A stretch of 64,000 nucleotides of DNA from Ophiodon elongatus (Eukaryota > Chordata > Actinopteri > Perciformes > Hexagrammidae), in the NCBI GenBank assembly GCA_016806645.1, contig JACSYO010001326.1:40001-104000 (forward strand). The letters run 5' to 3'. Below the pieces are notes generated by a model. That model was not told where the DNA came from, searched no databases, and saw nothing but the letters and a program-made list of their open reading frames with translations. A program made the position numbers and the translations under genes. Shown in pieces: positions 9,619-20,077 of the stretch (its first letter is position 1; the number at the start of each line of letters is the position of its first letter).

Positions 9619-11295
9619 ATGGCGCAGAAAAGAATTAAGCTGGACCAGGAGACCTTCTCTTGTTCCATCTGTCTGGATCCACTGAAGGATCCGGTGACTA
9701 CTCCCTGTGGACACAGCTACTGCATGAACTGTATTAAAACCCATTGGGATGAAGAGGATGAGAAGGAACTCCACAGCTGTCCTCAGTGTAGGCAGACCTT
9801 CACACCGAGGCCTGTCCTGGTGAAAAACACCATGTTAGCAGATTTAGTGGAGGAGCTGAAGAAGACTGGACTCCAAGCTGCTCCTGCTGATCACTGCTAT
9901 GCTGGACCTGAAGATGTGGCCTGTGATGTCTGCACTGGGAGGAGACTGAAAGCCTTCAAGTCCTGTCTGCAATGTCTGATCTCTTACTGTCAGAAACACC
10001 TTCAGCCTCATTATGATGTACCTCAATTAAAGAAACACAAGCTGGTGGACCCCTCCAACAAGCTCCAGGAGAACATCTGCTCTCGTCACGACGAGGTGAT
10101 GAAGATTTTCTGCCGTACAGATCAGCAGTGTATCTGTTATCTCTGCTTAATGGATGAACATAAAGGCCACGACACAGTCTCAGCTGCAGCAGAAAGGACC
10201 GAGAGGCAGAGAGAGCTGGAGGTGAGTCAACTAAACATCCAGCAGAGAATCCAGGACAGAGAGACAGATGTGAAGCTGCTTCATCAGGAGGTGGAGGCCG
10301 TCAATCTCTCTGCTGATAGAACAGTGGAGGACAGTGAGAAGATCTTCACTGAGCTGATCCGTCTCATGGAGAAAAGAAGCTCTGATGTGAAGCAGCAGGT
10401 CAGATCCCAGCAGAGAACTGAAGTGAGTCGAGTCAAAGAGCTTCAGGAGAAGCTGGAGCAGGAGCTCACTGAGCTGAAGAGGAAAGACGCTGAGCTGCAG
10501 AAGCTCTCACACACAGAGGATCTCAACCAGTTTCTACACAACTACCCCTCACTGTCACCACTCAGTGAGTCTACAGACTCATCCAGCATCAACATCCGTC
10601 CTCTGAGCTACTTTGAGGACGTGACAGCAGCTGTTTCAGAAGTCAGAGATGAACTACAGGACGTTCTGAGGGACAAGTGGACAAATGTCTCACTGATGGG
10701 GACTGAAGTGGATGTTTTACTGTTACAACCAGAGCCCAAGACCAGAGCTGGATTCTTAAAGTATTCACGTGAAATCACACTGGATCCAAACACAATAAAC
10801 ACATGGCTGTTATTGTCTGATGGGAACAGAAAAGCAACATTTATGAGTAAACAACAGTCTTATTCTAGTCACCCAGACAGATTCAGTGAAAACTATCAAG
10901 TCCTGAGTAGAGAGAGTCTGACTGGACGTTGTTACTGGGAGGTGGAGTGGAGAGGACAAGGAGTTTATGTAGCAGTTGCATACAAGAATATCAGTAGAAA
11001 AGGGAACGGGGATGAATTTAGATTTGGACTCAATGACAAATCTTGGGCATTAAGATGTGACATGAACAGTTATAACTTTTGGTACAACAAAGTCCAAACT
11101 CCCATCTCAGGTCCTCAGTCCTCCAGAGTAGGAGTGTACCTGGATCACAGAGCAGGTATTCTGTCCTTCTACAGCGTCTCTGAAAACATGACTCTCCTCC
11201 ACAGAGTCCAGACCACATTCTCTCAGCCTCTCTATGCTGGACTTTGGCTTTATTATTCCTATGGCGACACTGCTGAGTTCTGTAAACTAAAATAG
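9619..11295 (+). CDS. TRIM copy 2, intact finTRIM/TRIM16-like E3 ligase
   Basis: This is a single-exon frame of 558 codons starting at the ATG MAQKRIKLDQETFSC. The upstream in-frame codons begin with GTG, not ATG, so 9619 is the start. RING C3HC4 residues: C15, C18, C30, H32, C35, C38, C54, C57. B-box 1: C102, C105, C116, C119, C124, H131, H140. B-box 2: C154, H157, C165, D168, C173, C176, H181, H184, all present. A charged coiled coil spans about 187-330 and PRY-SPRY about 379-558, with LSDGNRKAT, GRCYWEVEW and GVYLDHRAGILSFYSVS. By family knowledge it is a RING E3 ubiquitin ligase that dimerises through the coiled coil and binds targets through SPRY. Many fish relatives respond to interferon or virus. 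The exact subfamily name and target are unknown. Confidence 0.93.
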   Translation: MAQKRIKLDQETFSCSICLDPLKDPVTTPCGHSYCMNCIKTHWDEEDEKELHSCPQCRQTFTPRPVLVKNTMLADLVEELKKTGLQAAPADHCYAGPEDVACDVCTGRRLKAFKSCLQCLISYCQKHLQPHYDVPQLKKHKLVDPSNKLQENICSRHDEVMKIFCRTDQQCICYLCLMDEHKGHDTVSAAAERTERQRELEVSQLNIQQRIQDRETDVKLLHQEVEAVNLSADRTVEDSEKIFTELIRLMEKRSSDVKQQVRSQQRTEVSRVKELQEKLEQELTELKRKDAELQKLSHTEDLNQFLHNYPSLSPLSESTDSSSINIRPLSYFEDVTAAVSEVRDELQDVLRDKWTNVSLMGTEVDVLLLQPEPKTRAGFLKYSREITLDPNTINTWLLLSDGNRKATFMSKQQSYSSHPDRFSENYQVLSRESLTGRCYWEVEWRGQGVYVAVAYKNISRKGNGDEFRFGLNDKSWALRCDMNSYNFWYNKVQTPISGPQSSRVGVYLDHRAGILSFYSVSENMTLLHRVQTTFSQPLYAGLWLYYSYGDTAEFCKLK

Positions 11296-12354
11296 ACAGA
11301 AGTCATTTCAGGGTTAAACTCTGTGTTTGAACTCTTGAACTCATTTAGTCTCCATGTTTGTTGCTGAGAGCTGATTGTTGTGGTGTTTCTTCACTGCACA
11401 GAGATCAGCTGTCAGTCAAACATTCTGGGTGTTACTTTGACATCTTCTCATGAGTTGTTCTGTAAATGTTTGAGTTCCTGTAGGTGGCGCTCCTTCCTGT
11501 GTCTGTTTAGCCATGGAGGCTCCCACTGCTCATGATGACGTTTGTTTACCTGAACTGACATTTCTCTGTATGAACATTTAAACTTCTCTGAGCTCTAAAT
11601 GTCTGATGAATATTTGTATTGATGCTTTTATATTGTTGTTTCTCTTCCACTGCATGTTTCTTAAGAGAGAAAGCACCAGACATTCATCTATCCCAGATCT
11701 TTGTTCTCTTTGTGTGTAAAGAAAACTTTAATTCAATTTTATTTGTTTGTCAGAACTATGAGCTATTAATAAATGTTAATCATCATAATCAATGAGGAAA
11801 TAAATAATTATTGTCTTTAACATGGCTGAGATTCTGTTTAAACATACATGAAACATGTACATGAAATCATTGATCAAGAGTAATTAATTATTGTCTTTAA
11901 TATGAATGAGATTCAGTTCAAACTGATTGATTGTGTGGATGAAGTGAATCTGTACATGAAATCATTGATCATGAGTCATTTAACAGACTTTACTGATGGG
12001 ATGTGAGAACAAACATTTACATGATGAATAAACAAACATGAACAAAGTATTTTCTTCTTGTCTTTATTCCAGGGTTTCTTACAAAGCTGATGGAGAAATT
12101 GTGAAACTGATTAGAGGTTTAACTTTAGTTTGTCATCCTTCAACTTAAAATCAGCCATGTCTTTCTAATACTTCCACCTACTGAACATTTAAAGATTTTA
12201 TTTCAGGGTGATATTTTAATATCGACAGTATTCTTTCCAACCGTCAGTGAAACTTGAATCATTTGAATCGTTTGATAAAAATAATAAGTGTAAGTGTGAT
12301 ATCTGTTGATCAGTTGTGAATAAATATAAGGATCATGATTAGCGTCTGTTGTTT
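11296..12354 (+). other. 3' flank of TRIM copy 2
   Basis: No gene is seen. The first part matches the 3' flanks of the other copies and holds CCTGTAGGTGGCGC at 11477-11490. The later part, up to GCTGAGCAGGTAGTCTAC, matches 28166-28925 after copy 6. Both flanks then enter the same LINE sequence. Confidence 0.7.
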
Positions 12355-14439
12355 ACTGCTGAGCAGGTAGTCTACACTCTTGATCCAGAGGTGTTGGCTA
12401 ACTATAGACCGATCTCTAATCTTCCCTTCCGCTCTAATATCCTTGAGAAAGTAGTTGCAAATCAGTTGTGTGACTTCCTACATAACAATAGTTTATTTGA
12501 GGACTTTCAGTCAGGATTTAGTGTATATGTAAACCATGATACCTCAATGAACACCAACGTTAGTCACGGAGTTCCACAAGGTTCTGTGCTTGGACCAATT
12601 TGATTCACCTTATTTATGCTTCCTCTAGTCAATATTATCAGAAAATACTCCTTAAACTTTCATTGTTATGCAGATGATACTCAATTATATCTATCGATCA
12701 ATCCAGAGGACACCAACCAGTTCGATAAACTTCAAGCATGTCCTAAAGATATAAAAACCTGGAACCTGCAACTTCCTGATGTTAAACTCAGACAAAACTG
12801 ATGTTATTTTACTAGAAATCAATTATCTAATGATATAGTTTCTCTTGATGGTATTGCGATGACATCTAACACCACTGTAAAGAATCTCGGAGTTGTCTTT
12901 GATCAGGACTTGTCCTTTAACACTTGCGTAACACAAATCTCAAGAACTGCCTTTTTTCACCCACGTAACATTTCAAAAATTAGACACATCCTGTCTCAAA
13001 GCGATGCAGAAAAATGAGTTCACGCATTTGTTACTTCTAGACTGGATTACTGCAATTCCTTATTATCAGGCTGCTCTAATAAGTCTCTTAAATCTCTGCA
13101 GTTGATCCAGAATGCTGCAGCTCGTGTACTAATTTAAAACTAAGAAAAGAGATCATATCACTCCTGTATTAGCTTCTCTGCACTGGCTCCCAGTAAAATC
13201 CAGAATCAAATTTAAAATCCTTCTCGTTACCTACAAAGCCTTAATTGGTGAGGCACATCATATCTTCAGGAGCTTATAGTACCATATTACCCCACTAGAG
13301 AGCTTATAGTACCATATTACCCCACTAGAGAGCTTATAGTACCATATTACCCTACTAGAGAGCTGCGCTCACTGAATACGGGGCTACATGTGGTTCCTAG
13401 AGTCTTAAAAAGTAGAATGGGAGCCAGAACCTTCAGTTATCAAGCTCCTCTTCTATGGAACCAGCTTCCACTTTCAGTCTGGGGTGCAGACACAGTGACC
13501 ACATTTAAGAGTAGACTTAAGACTTTACTCTTTGATAGCACTTATAGTTAGGGCTGGCTCAGGTTTGCCCTGGTCCAGCCCCTAGATATGCTGCTATAGG
13601 CCTAGACTGCTGCGGGACATTTTAGGATACACTGAGCTCCTCTCTCCTCTTCTCTCTCTCCTTCTGTATGAATTCATATCACATTAATGCACATTACTAA
13701 CTCTGCTTCTTCCCCGGAGTCTTTGTGCTTTCTCTCCTCACAGGTTTCCATGGATCGTGGTTGTGTCGGGACCCTGGTCCTGCCTCCTGCCTCCTGCCTC
13801 CTGCTTCCTGCCTCCTGCCTCCTGCCTCTGCTGATGCCCACTCTTTATCTCCTTCTGTATGAATTAATGCACTATTAATGCACATTACCAACTTTAATTC
13901 TTCCCCGGAGTCTTTGTGCTTTCTCTCCTCACAGGTTTCCATCGATCGTAGTTTTATCTGGACCGTGGTCCTGCCCAACACCTACTGCTATTATTATTAT
14001 TGTTATTATTAGTTGCATTGCAATTAGTATTGCCAATACCATTACTGCATATTTTATCATTATTATTCTACTATATTCACTGCTGCTGTTATTTTTGGTA
14101 GTTGTAACTTTTTTATCATTCCTACTACTCTCATTATATGAATAATTTCTGTCATATGCATTGAATGTGCTATAACTCTGTTATGTTGTTCATTCTGTAC
14201 ACATGACATCTATTGTAGTTCTGTCCATCCTGATAGAAGATCCTCCTCTGTTACTCTCCCGAAGGTTTCTTCCCTTTTTCTCCTCGTTAAAGGTTTTTTT
14301 GGGGGAGTTTATCCTGAACCGATGTGAAGTCCCGGGACAGAGGATGTCGTATGTGTACAGATTGTAAAACCCTCTGAGGCAGATTTGTCATTTGTGATTT
14401 TGGGCTGTACAAAATAAACTGAATTGAATTGAATTGAAT
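12355..14439 (+). mobile_element. L2-like LINE, degraded, with 3' end
   Basis: Broken reverse-transcriptase reading is visible: LANYRPISNLPF, LEKVVANQLCDFLHN, SHGVPQGSVLGPI and FHCYADDTQLYLSI, interrupted by stops and deletions. The YADD catalytic motif is retained. Later parts resemble NLGVVFDQDLSFN, LDYCNSLLSG and LHWLPVKSRIKFKIL. The 3' UTR has the familiar fish L2-type end (GGGGGAGTTTATCCTGA, then ACTGAATTGAATTGAATTGA at the tail). A 30-bp tandem triplication lies at about 13270-13362, and part of the 3' UTR is duplicated (13666-13790 and 13855-13975). The element is not autonomous now. The L2 assignment is from memory. Confidence 0.75.
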
Positions 14440-14668
14440 GTGGCCTGTGATGTCTGCACTGGCAGGAGTCTGAAAGCATTCAAGTCCTGTCTGGTTTGTC
14501 TGATCTCTTACTGTGAGAAACACCTTCAGCCTCATTTTAAATCTCCTGCCTTTGAAAATCACAAACTGGTGCACCCCTCCAATATCTGTTCTTGTCATGA
14601 TGAGGTGATGAAGATTTTCTGTCGTACTGATCATCATTGTATCTGTTATCTATGCTTAATGGATGTTG
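14440..14668 (+). pseudogene. TRIM copy 5, B-box fragment
   Basis: Immediately after the GAATT-rich LINE tail comes TRIM coding sequence for VACDVCTGRSLKAFKSCLVC through CRTDHHCICYLCLMD, that is B-box 1 and B-box 2 only. Fifteen bases (KLQEN) are missing between them. Similarity stops at about 14668. No RING precedes it and no coiled coil follows. LVCLISYCEKHLQPHF makes it closest to copy 6. It is a relic. Confidence 0.85.
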
Positions 14669-15339
14669 GATTACGTTTCCTGTTGAGAGAGATGATGAAT
14701 GAGCCTTCAACATTCATACTAGTGGATAAAAATACTTTCACACGTATTTCCCTCAATTCTATTTGTACACGATTGTGTTTTATGTTTTTTGTTTTTCAGT
14801 TTTCAATAAATATGTTAATGCCTCCTGAAAGGTAAAGTGGTTGCACAGCAATGAAATAGACAAACCATAAAAAACTCACACAAAACATGCTAAAAGTACG
14901 AAATAGAAATTAGTAAAAACTGTTTTTTTCATAATTTTGTAAGTTATGAAATTATGACCTATAAACCCCCCCATAGGTAGCTAGAATGATTGAAATGTTT
15001 AACAGCTTTTCAGGTCATGAGACCTTCACTGACCTTCTGAACTCAGTAAATAATGGCAATAACCATAACTCTTATCTTGAACAACTTCCTGTAAACCCAA
15101 TAATACTCATTACATAACAGATGAACATTACAAGTCACTCAGTCCGTGACAATATGTTTGTTTTGTTCTCACCAGTTCTTCACCAGGAAGTGGGAAAACA
15201 AGATCACAACACTGAATCATGAATTAAAAAATATGAAGCCCAGTTTTTTCCCCATTAACTTCACTGTAAAATGTGGATAACATTGAATGTCTAATTGCTG
15301 TTAGCTGAGTACATAAACTGGATATGAGGAGGCTGAGAG
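14669..15339. other. no gene seen
   Basis: AT-rich sequence between the TRIM fragment and the flank of copy 3. No supported exon and no clear repeat family. Confidence 0.5.
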
Positions 15340-15580
15340 TCTCAGGTAAAAGTCCAACTATTCTTATTGCACGTTGTAAAGGACCGATAACACACCCTGC
15401 CTCTCACATAAAGACTCTCTGGTGGAGGGCAGTAAAACCTGAAAACTCCTCCCTGTGTCCGAGGATAAGTATAAAGAGCATGTTGTGAAATGAGGGAGCT
15501 GATTCCTTGTTCACTGCAGCAAGTGAACACACATTGTTTCTATTAAGAGAAACTATTTGACACGATCTCTGAGAGGTGAA
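15340..15580 (+). promoter_or_regulatory. promoter and leader of TRIM copy 3
   Basis: TATAAAG is at 15470-15476, about 105 bases before the ATG, after GAAAACTCCTCCCTGTG. The flank differs from copies 1, 2 and 4 but resembles the flank of copy 8 at 35570-35800 (GATAACACACCC, GCAGTAAA). The array therefore has at least three promoter types. Confidence 0.5.
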
Positions 15581-17119
15581 ATGGAGCATAAAGGAGTTCA
15601 GCTGGACCAGGAGACCTTCTCTTGTTCCATCTGTCTGGATCTACTGAAGGATCCGGTGGCTATTCCCTGTGGACACAGCTACTGCATGAACTGTATTAAA
15701 ACCCACTGGGATGAAGAGGATGAGAAGAAACTCCACAGCTGCCCTCAGTGTAGGCAGACCTTCACACCGAGGACTGTCCTGGTAAAAAACACCATGTTAG
15801 CAGATTTAGTGGAGCAACTGAAGAAGACTGGACTCCAAGCTGCTCCTGCTGATCACTGCTATGCTGGACCTGAAGATGTGGCCTGTGATGTCTGCTCTGG
15901 TAGGAAACTGAAAGCCTTCAAGTCCTGTTTGATGTGTCTGGCTTCTTACTGTGAGGAACACTTTCAGCCTCATTATGAATCACCAACATTTAAGAAACAC
16001 AAGCCGGTGGACCCCTCTAACAAGCTCCAGGAGAACATCTGCTCTCGTCATGATGAGGTGATGAAGATTTTCTGTCGTACTGATCAGCAGTGTATCTGTT
16101 ATCTCTGCTTAATGGATGAACATAAAGGCCACGACACAGTCTCAGCTGCAGCAGAAAGGACCGAGAGGCAGAGAGAGCTGGAGGTGAGTCAACTAAACAT
16201 CCAGCAGAGAATCCAGGACAGAGAGAAAGATGTGAAGCTGCTTCATCAGGAGGTGGAGGCCATCAATCTCTCTGCTGATAAAACAGTGGAGGACAGTGAG
16301 AAGATCTTCACTGAGCTGATCCGTCTCATGGAGAAAAGAAGCTCTGATGTGAAGCAGCAGGTCAGATCCCAGCAGAGAACTGAAGTGAGTCGAGTCAAAG
16401 AGCTTCAGGAGAAGCTGGAGCAGGAGATCACTGAGCTGAAGAGGAACGACGCTGAGCTGAAGAAGCTCTCACACACAGAGGATCTCAACCAGTTTCTACT
16501 CAACTACCCCTCACTGTCACCACTCAGTGAGTCTACAGACTCATCCAGCATCAACATTCATCCTCGGAGCTACTTTGAGGATGTGACAGCAGCTCTTTCA
16601 GAAGTCAGAGATGAACTACAGGATGTTCTGAGAGAGAAATGGACAAATATCTCACTGACGGGGACTGAAGTGGATGTTTTACTGCCACAACCAGAGCCCA
16701 AGACCAGAGCTGGATTCCTAAAGTATTCACGTGAAATCACAACGGATCCAAACACAGTCAGCAAACTGCTGTCAGTATCTGATGGGAACAGAAAAGTAAC
16801 AGTAATGATTGAAGAACAGTTTTATTCTAGTCACCCAGACAGATTCAGTGATTGTGATCAGGTCCTGAGTAGAGAGAGTCTGATTGGACGTTGTTACTGG
16901 GAGGTGGAGTGGAGAGGAGAAGGAGTTATTGTAGCAGTTGCATACAAGAAAATCAGCAGAAAAGGGGACTGGTATGAATGTATATTTGGATACAATGACA
17001 AATCTTGGGCATTAACATGTAAAAAAAACTGTTATAGTTTTGAGTACAACATTCTTAACCAAGGACAATCGTCCTATCAAACGAAGATTGTGAAAAGCTG
17101 CAGATCAGAAGTCAAATGA
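15581..17119 (+). CDS. TRIM copy 3, C-terminally truncated by recombination
   Basis: The frame is 512 codons from the ATG MEHKGVQLDQETFSC. RING, B-box 1, B-box 2, coiled coil and PRY are intact. The SPRY runs normally through GRCYWEVEW and FGYNDKSWALTCKKN to about position 17050. There the sequence switches to the non-coding block also found at 2215-2620, adding about 20 foreign residues (ILNQGQSSYQTK...) before TGA. About 65 SPRY residues are lost, including the strands with GVYLDHRAG and LSFYSVS. The ligase half might still work or act as a dominant-negative partner, but target binding by SPRY is unlikely. It may equally be a pseudogene. Confidence 0.7.
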   Translation: MEHKGVQLDQETFSCSICLDLLKDPVAIPCGHSYCMNCIKTHWDEEDEKKLHSCPQCRQTFTPRTVLVKNTMLADLVEQLKKTGLQAAPADHCYAGPEDVACDVCSGRKLKAFKSCLMCLASYCEEHFQPHYESPTFKKHKPVDPSNKLQENICSRHDEVMKIFCRTDQQCICYLCLMDEHKGHDTVSAAAERTERQRELEVSQLNIQQRIQDREKDVKLLHQEVEAINLSADKTVEDSEKIFTELIRLMEKRSSDVKQQVRSQQRTEVSRVKELQEKLEQEITELKRNDAELKKLSHTEDLNQFLLNYPSLSPLSESTDSSSINIHPRSYFEDVTAALSEVRDELQDVLREKWTNISLTGTEVDVLLPQPEPKTRAGFLKYSREITTDPNTVSKLLSVSDGNRKVTVMIEEQFYSSHPDRFSDCDQVLSRESLIGRCYWEVEWRGEGVIVAVAYKKISRKGDWYECIFGYNDKSWALTCKKNCYSFEYNILNQGQSSYQTKIVKSCRSEVK

Positions 17120-17470
17120 TGCAACAAAGCTGGACACACAATGTAGGTGTGGACATGTAGAAGGTAGAGGAAGTGATTAAAGCATCTTTGTGACAGATTT
17201 TGTTTTTGATGTAATCGCTGTATCCTTAAAACATAAAACAACGATGACCTGGACATTTCACAACCCTAATTAGTTCATTGCAATAGTTCATCACAAATAA
17301 AACTACTGCACTATTTACATAAAACAAATATTGTGAGGAGAATTATATCTTAATGCTTATAACTAAATATGTAATGCTGCATTCACTCAAATGGGAATAA
17401 ACGTCCGAAAGCAACAAGATGTTCAGACGACTTTGATTCCAACAAACTAAAGTTCACGTTTGATGGAGAG
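17050..17470. repeat. duplicated block fused to TRIM copy 3
   Basis: Near-identical to 2215-2620, starting at TTCTTAACCAAGGAC. The first about 70 bases are now read as the tail of the copy 3 frame. It marks an exchange between an upstream duplicon edge and a TRIM SPRY sequence. Confidence 0.8.
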
Positions 17471-17599
17471 TTTTCTGTCTTTCACCCAGTGAGTTATACA
17501 GTTTTTACAACGAGACAAATGTTATTTAAATATTATTTGTTGTCCTCTACCATCTTTCTCAGCGTACTTGAGAGCAGCATCAGCGTCTGTTTCTAATTG

Positions 17600-18403
17600 T
17601 CTTAATAGTGTTCTGGTTTATTCTGAAGTGACTCAGTTCAGGTTCACTACAATGTGTTTGGGGTTGTTCTGCTGGTGTGATAAGAACCATGAAGCTGGTT
17701 AATTGTGACAAAACAAGAAATGTTACAGATTCCTCCATTACAGTCTCCAACTGAACTGCAGACCCAAGTGATGTGGTGCGTTCATGTCCCGTGGGATTCA
17801 GGGTTGTAAGATGTAACATATTTGATTTATTTGTTTAAATGCTTCTAACATTAAAATATAAAGTTACATTCTGGATTTGACATGTTTTCTTAAAATAATC
17901 TTAAAGGAATTTATCAAATAAGTAAAAGCTATTTGGGACTTTCATCACTTCGACAGCAGTGATTCATTCATATATTCTTCTTCCTCTGTATTTGAATCAT
18001 TATTATCATTAAAAACATTACTAAAACTGAATTTTAGGGAAGGAGAAGAGATAATTCTGAAAAATTAGACTACCATCTAAAAGTTAAAGTAATCAGTGTT
18101 TCTAACAGAGAAATTAACTCTTTTATAAACAAGTGTTTCTCTCTTTCTCTCAAACCGCTCCTCTTCCTGGAATAAATCACACATTGATAACCGCTCCCTC
18201 TTCTTCCTGCTCTCACACGCAGCGAGCTCCACTCTGTCTGTATTTCCTTGTTCCCTCCCCTTTAGATCTACAGTTTTATAGACGGCTGAACGAGCTGACA
18301 GGCCCCATTCACTGCAGAGACACATGTTGTTCAGATCAGAGCTCAAAGTAGAGTCGCTTCTGAGCAAGTGAAACTCAGACAGTCATTGTCTGTGAGAGGT
18401 GAA
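17600..18403 (+). promoter_or_regulatory. 5' flank and leader of TRIM copy 4
   Basis: Shared with 8740-9618 upstream of copy 2. The TATA position reads TTTTATAGAC (about 18275-18284), one change from the TATAAA of copy 2. The long CT tract of copies 1 and 2 is short here (TTTCTCTCTTTCTCTC at about 18135). AGTGAAACTC lies just before the ATG region. Confidence 0.45.
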
Positions 18404-20077
18404 ATGGCGCAGAAAGGAGTTCAGCTGGACCAGGAAACCTTCTCTTGTTCCATCTGTCTGGATCTACTGAAGGATCCGGTGGCTATTCCCTGTGGACACA
18501 GCTACTGCATGAACTGTATTAAAACCCACTGGGATAAAGAGGATGAGAAGGAACTCCACAGCTGTCCTCAGTGTAGACAGACCTTCACTCCGAGGCCTGT
18601 CCTGGTGAAAAACACCATGTTAGCAGTTTTAGTGGAGGAGCTGAAGAAGACTGGACTCCAAGCTGCTCCTGCTGATCACTGCTATGCTGGACCTGAAGAT
18701 GTGGCCTGTGATGTCTGCACTGGGAGGAAACTTAAAGCCTTCAAGTCCTGTTTGATGTGTCTGGCTTCTTACTGTGAGAAACACCTTCAGCCTCATTATG
18801 GATCACCAACATTTAAGAATCACAAGCTGGTGGACCCATCCAACAAGCTCCAGGAGAACATCTGCTCTCTTCATAGTGAGGTGATGAAGATTTTCTGTCG
18901 TACTGATCAGCAGTGTATCTGTTATCTCTGCTTAATGGATGAACATAAAGGCCACGACACAGTCTCAGCTGCAACAGAAAGGACTGAGAGGCTGGAGGTG
19001 AGTCGACTAAACATCCAGCAGAGAATCCAGGACAGAGAGAAAGATGTGAAGCTGCTTCATCAGGAGGTGGAGGCCATCAATCTCTCTGCTGATAAAACAG
19101 TGGAGGACAGTGAGAAGATCTTCACTGAGCTGATCCGTCTCATGGAGAAAAGAAGCTCTGATGTGAAGCAGCAGGTCAGATCCCAGCAGAGAACTGAAGT
19201 GAGTCGAGTCAAAGAGCTTCAGGAGAAGCTGGAGCAAGAGATCACTGAGCTGAAGAGGAACGACGCTGAGCTGAAGAAGCTCTCACACACAGAGGATCTC
19301 AACCAGTTTCTACACAACTACCCCTCACTGTCACCACTCAGTGAGTCTACAGACTCATCCAGCATCAACATCCATCCTCTGAGCTACTTTGAAAACGTGA
19401 CAGCAGCTGTTTCAGAAGTCAGAGATGAACTACAGGACGTTCTGAGAGAGAAATGGACAAACGTCTCACTGGCAGTGACTGAAGTGGATGTTTTACTGTC
19501 AAATTCACAACCAGAGCCCAAGACCAGAGCTGGATTCTTAAAGTATTCACGTGAAATCACACTGGATCCAAACACAGCACACACAAAACTGTTATTATCT
19601 GATGGGAACAGAAAAGCAACATTAATGAGTGGCCATCAGTCTAATCCTAGTCACCCAGACAGATTCATTCAAAACTATCAAGTCCTGAGTAGAAAGAGTC
19701 TGACTGGACGTTGTTACTGGGAGGTGGAGTGGAGCGGAAAAGGAGTTTATGTAGCAGTTGCATACAAGAATATCAGCAGAAAAGGGGTTTTGTCTGAATG
19801 TGTATTTGGACTCAATGACAAATCTTGGACATTAAGATGGGAAAAACACCGTTATATCTTCCTGCACAACAAAGTCAAAACTCACATCTCAGGTCCTCAG
19901 TCCTCCAGATTAGGAGTGTACCTGGATCACAGAGCAGGTAGTCTGTCCTTCTACAGCGTCTCTGAAAACATGACTCTCCTCCACAGAGTCCAGACCACAT
20001 TCACTCAGCCTCTCTATGCTGGACTTTGTCTTTATTATTCCTTTAGAGACACTGCTGAGTTCTCTAATCTAAAATAG
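18404..20077 (+). CDS. TRIM copy 4, intact finTRIM/TRIM16-like E3 ligase
   Basis: A single-exon frame of 557 codons from the ATG MAQKGVQLDQETFSC to TAG. RING (CSICLDLLKDP, CGHSYCMNC, CPQC), both B-boxes, coiled coil and PRY-SPRY are complete. Compared with copy 2 it lacks three residues at the start of the coiled coil (ERTERLEV against ERTERQRELEV). It has two extra residues before the PRY (LLSNSQPEPKT), an insertion shared only with copy 7. The SPRY variable part is its own (SECVFGLNDKSWTLRWEKHR) and the end is AEFSNLK. One B-box 2 position differs, ICSLHSEV for ICSRHDEV, but the Cys and His are kept. Role as for copy 2, target unknown. Confidence 0.93.
   Translation: MAQKGVQLDQETFSCSICLDLLKDPVAIPCGHSYCMNCIKTHWDKEDEKELHSCPQCRQTFTPRPVLVKNTMLAVLVEELKKTGLQAAPADHCYAGPEDVACDVCTGRKLKAFKSCLMCLASYCEKHLQPHYGSPTFKNHKLVDPSNKLQENICSLHSEVMKIFCRTDQQCICYLCLMDEHKGHDTVSAATERTERLEVSRLNIQQRIQDREKDVKLLHQEVEAINLSADKTVEDSEKIFTELIRLMEKRSSDVKQQVRSQQRTEVSRVKELQEKLEQEITELKRNDAELKKLSHTEDLNQFLHNYPSLSPLSESTDSSSINIHPLSYFENVTAAVSEVRDELQDVLREKWTNVSLAVTEVDVLLSNSQPEPKTRAGFLKYSREITLDPNTAHTKLLLSDGNRKATLMSGHQSNPSHPDRFIQNYQVLSRKSLTGRCYWEVEWSGKGVYVAVAYKNISRKGVLSECVFGLNDKSWTLRWEKHRYIFLHNKVKTHISGPQSSRLGVYLDHRAGSLSFYSVSENMTLLHRVQTTFTQPLYAGLCLYYSFRDTAEFSNLK

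Noticed and set aside
14434..14835. A 133-residue reading frame starting inside the LINE tail
   Set aside because: It is a TRIM B-box fragment running into unrelated DNA; no promoter and no RING.
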